DNA of 60,953 nt from Acidobacteriota bacterium (lineage in GTDB: Bacteria; Acidobacteriota; Blastocatellia; RBC074). The stretch is taken from the NCBI GenBank assembly GCA_016789605.1, contig JAEUQO010000153.1, positions 1-60,953 on the forward strand. Direction: 5' to 3'. Of this stretch, positions 60,001 to 60,953 are shown piece after piece. Position numbers and translations under genes: made by a program. The notes beneath the pieces are model-generated. The model saw only the letters and a list, made by a program, of their open reading frames with translations, made no database searches and was not told the DNA's origin. How positions within the stretch are numbered: the stretch's first letter is position 1; every line of letters starts with the position of its first letter.

Positions 60001-60756
60001 CGCCCATTGGCGAAACTCAGCCGCGCCTGCACGTTCGTCGCGCATCGGCACAATGACGGCTTCGGTAACAGGACGTAACGAACGCTGGGTTTCAGGATCA
60101 AATTCGCGTATGGAATCAATTTCGTCGCCGAAAAACTCTACGCGCACCGGCAACGCCGTGCCGCCATCACGCAAGCTGCCACTGGGCGAATAAAAATCGA
60201 GAATGCCGCCGCGCGAAGAGAATTCGCCAATCCCGCCCACCGGATCAGAGCGTTTGTATCCCACCGCTGTCAGATGCGTCAGCAGGTAATCCAACGGCAA
60301 TTCGTCACCGACACGCAACGTCACCACGACCTGTTTGATGTCGTCAGCCGCGACAAAACGCCGCAACAGCGAACGCGCCGAGAGCAACACAATGTCGCCC
60401 GTGCCCGCCGTCAATCGCCACAACGCCAGCGCGCGACGTTCCAGAATTTCAGCGTGCGGCGAAGTGCCGCTGTAAGGATCGCTTTCTGAGGTCGGTAAGG
60501 TGAAAACTTCCTTTTCACATTCTTCGCGTCCGTGAAGCTGGGTGTAAAAAAAGCGCAGGTCGTTTTCCAGCTCTTCCAGGTCACGGTTTCGTTGACTGAC
60601 CACGGCCAATCGTTTGCCGGTCGCTTTTTGCAACGCCGCCAGCAACAAGGCTTTTGCGCCATAGCCCAGTCCGGCAATTTGCACCAGCGACTTGCCCGCG
60701 CGCACTTCGGCCACGAGTCGCTCAAACTGTTCGTCTTGTTCAAAACGCTGGTACAT
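57085..60756 (-). CDS. mfd: Transcription-repair coupling factor
   Basis: About 1223 aa. Mfd removes stalled RNA polymerase and recruits UvrA to the lesion. The UvrB-like N-terminus holds [15 protein letters not shown]. The CarD/RID-like RNA polymerase contact is [17 protein letters not shown] near residue 535. The RecG-type motor has Walker [29 protein letters not shown] and the QLRGRVGR loop. The TRCF domain ends the chain (about 1090-1223). The ATG at 60756 starts at the family N-terminus; an upstream in-frame start at 60801 is possible. It stands alone with a terminator on its 3' side. Confidence 0.95.
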   Translation of the reverse strand: MYQRFEQDEQFERLVAEVRAGKSLVQIAGLGYGAKALLLAALQKATGKRLAVVSQRNRDLEELENDLRFFYTQLHGREECEKEVFTLPTSESDPYSGTSPHAEILERRALALWRLTAGTGDIVLLSARSLLRRFVAADDIKQVVVTLRVGDELPLDYLLTHLTAVGYKRSDPVGGIGEFSSRGGILDFYSPSGSLRDGGTALPVRVEFFGDEIDSIREFDPETQRSLRPVTEAVIVPMRDERAGAAEFRQWAQRARQHWSDERYERALRDRTVFADEGEEFPGWEYLLPLTAPLTATVFDYLRDMVLVVDEPAEVEKQIRTTLEELQRGYERSEAADELALPPDKLFLMPEELRARIGQMQRVEFRLLGSAAASVQEDLSTENIHAISEPTVEPPTTQDSAALAAFSQRPQSAPLFLFPPESKTVEVEILSRAVRRWHGRFSELAADLKWQYGVGQQTLLVVPSNGVADRMRKVLNEYDALGRAEIVVGNLSAGFAVPQALLTIYTESDLFDEAVHTERPGKQKRLSSSAFISDFRDLKIGDYVVHIDHGIGQFQGLLQLDTSGPETSADVYARMIGEAQRSESAKREFMLLTYADGAKLYVPVERLDLVQKFSSGEANTPNLDRLGGIAWAKTKARAKRAMRDMAEELLRLYAERRLVRGYAFSGDTPWQQEFEDAFPYELTTDQAASVISIKQDMEQPTPMDRLLCGDVGYGKTEVAMRAAFKAVMDGKQVAVLTPTTVLAYQHYQNFRSRFAAFPATIELLSRFRSPKEQKEVVAAIEAGKVDVIIGTHRILSRDLTFKDLGLVIVDEEQRFGVAHKERLKHLKKRVDVLTMSATPIPRTLNMSLLGVRDMSVIETPPRDRLAIQTNVVPFAENVVRSAIEQELQRQGQVFFVHNRVESIEEIAALLKRFVPDARFIVAHGQMGEKEMEQAVLDFVDYKYDVLVATTIIENGIDIPRANTIIINRADAYGLSQLYQLRGRVGRSSRRAYAYLLIPPEQELTPIARRRLAAIREFSDLGAGFRIAALDLELRGAGNLLGGQQSGHIDAIGFDLYTQMLERTVQELRGEKIEEEINTQLNLGVDTRIPDDYISDMSQRLRTYKRIASARSDEELARIREELIDRNGRLPVAVENLFAYAGVRREAERLAIISIDRIGDSLALKLSETAKVEPEKLLQFLSANPSANFSPTGILKVKLSLNHDHTDAERIFAGLRELLAQLQK

Positions 60757-60953
60757 GGGCAACACAACTTTCACACGCGCACATTTACGCTGACGCCTCA
60801 ACTAGGCAAATTCGAAAGCAAGCGGCACTTACGACAACGTAAGCTCTGCGACAAACCTGCCGCCCCCTTCTATGCCCGGCTGTATCGGCTGGCAATTCGC
60901 TGAATGACATCTGAGGTGGAGCAGCCATCCACAAACGGCAAACTTAACACTTG

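Overview
This 61 kb stretch is almost fully coding. It looks like chromosomal DNA of a mid/high-GC, Gram-negative-type bacterium, most likely Acidobacteriota (Blastocatellia-like). This is inferred from gene families, not from a marker search. The supporting families are an Oar-type TonB-dependent receptor with an N-terminal carboxypeptidase-regulatory domain, a Ser/Thr kinase fused to a TolB/FlgO-like and TPR tail, a FecR/DUF6600 protein with a disordered tail, many secreted peptidases (S9, M1, M20, Xaa-Pro) and futalosine-type menaquinone synthesis (MqnC). I see no rRNA, tRNA, CRISPR array, insertion sequence, phage gene or plasmid replication gene.

Layout. 0-9 kb: a small membrane protein and an exported nucleosidase-like protein; a leftward group acpS - S9 peptidase - CPBP membrane protein - SpoIIM/DUF95 - 90-aa protein; then rightward pgeF (YfiH) and a TlpA-like thioredoxin. 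9-14.8 kb: a large exported propeller-amidohydrolase, a small exported protein and a quinone oxidoreductase. 14.9-19.9 kb: a compact island with a TVP38/DedA membrane protein translationally coupled to a MerA-like flavoprotein, EgtD (histidine trimethylase), DUF547 and a glycosyltransferase of the arsenosugar-associated type. 19.9-22.6 kb: metG coupled to a HAD phosphatase. 22.8-29.8 kb: the TonB receptor, an orphan TatT-like protein and an NtrB/NtrC-type two-component pair. 29.8-36.9 kb: an Mrr-N-like nuclease candidate, a YkgJ Cys-cluster protein, an M20 peptidase, a 105-aa protein, an RlmI-like methyltransferase, pepP and mqnC. 36.9-41.8 kb: a complete leftward ABC - HlyD - TolC export operon. 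42-47.8 kb: a SYLF protein, then a membrane cluster (zinc-ribbon membrane protein, DUF4129, DUF4350) that resembles the MoxR/DUF58 cluster without MoxR or DUF58, then a SirB1-like protein. 47.8-52 kb: fumarylacetoacetase, a sirtuin and an M1 metallopeptidase lipoprotein. 52-61 kb: the Ser/Thr kinase, the DUF6600 protein and mfd.

For a second look: the EgtD/MerA-like/TVP38/DUF547/glycosyltransferase island, where hercynine synthesis sits beside thiol-redox and glycosyltransfer genes but no EgtB is present; the peptidase-less type I exporter with a His-rich N-terminus and a possible 44-codon ORF just upstream; three enzymes whose hallmark residues are replaced (nucleosidase Asp to Asn, CPBP EExxxR to QQxxxQ, Mrr-like ExK to EVQ); and two non-coding inverted-repeat structures (12907-12986 and 31223-31286). 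Functions are inferred from remembered family motifs. No database search was run.
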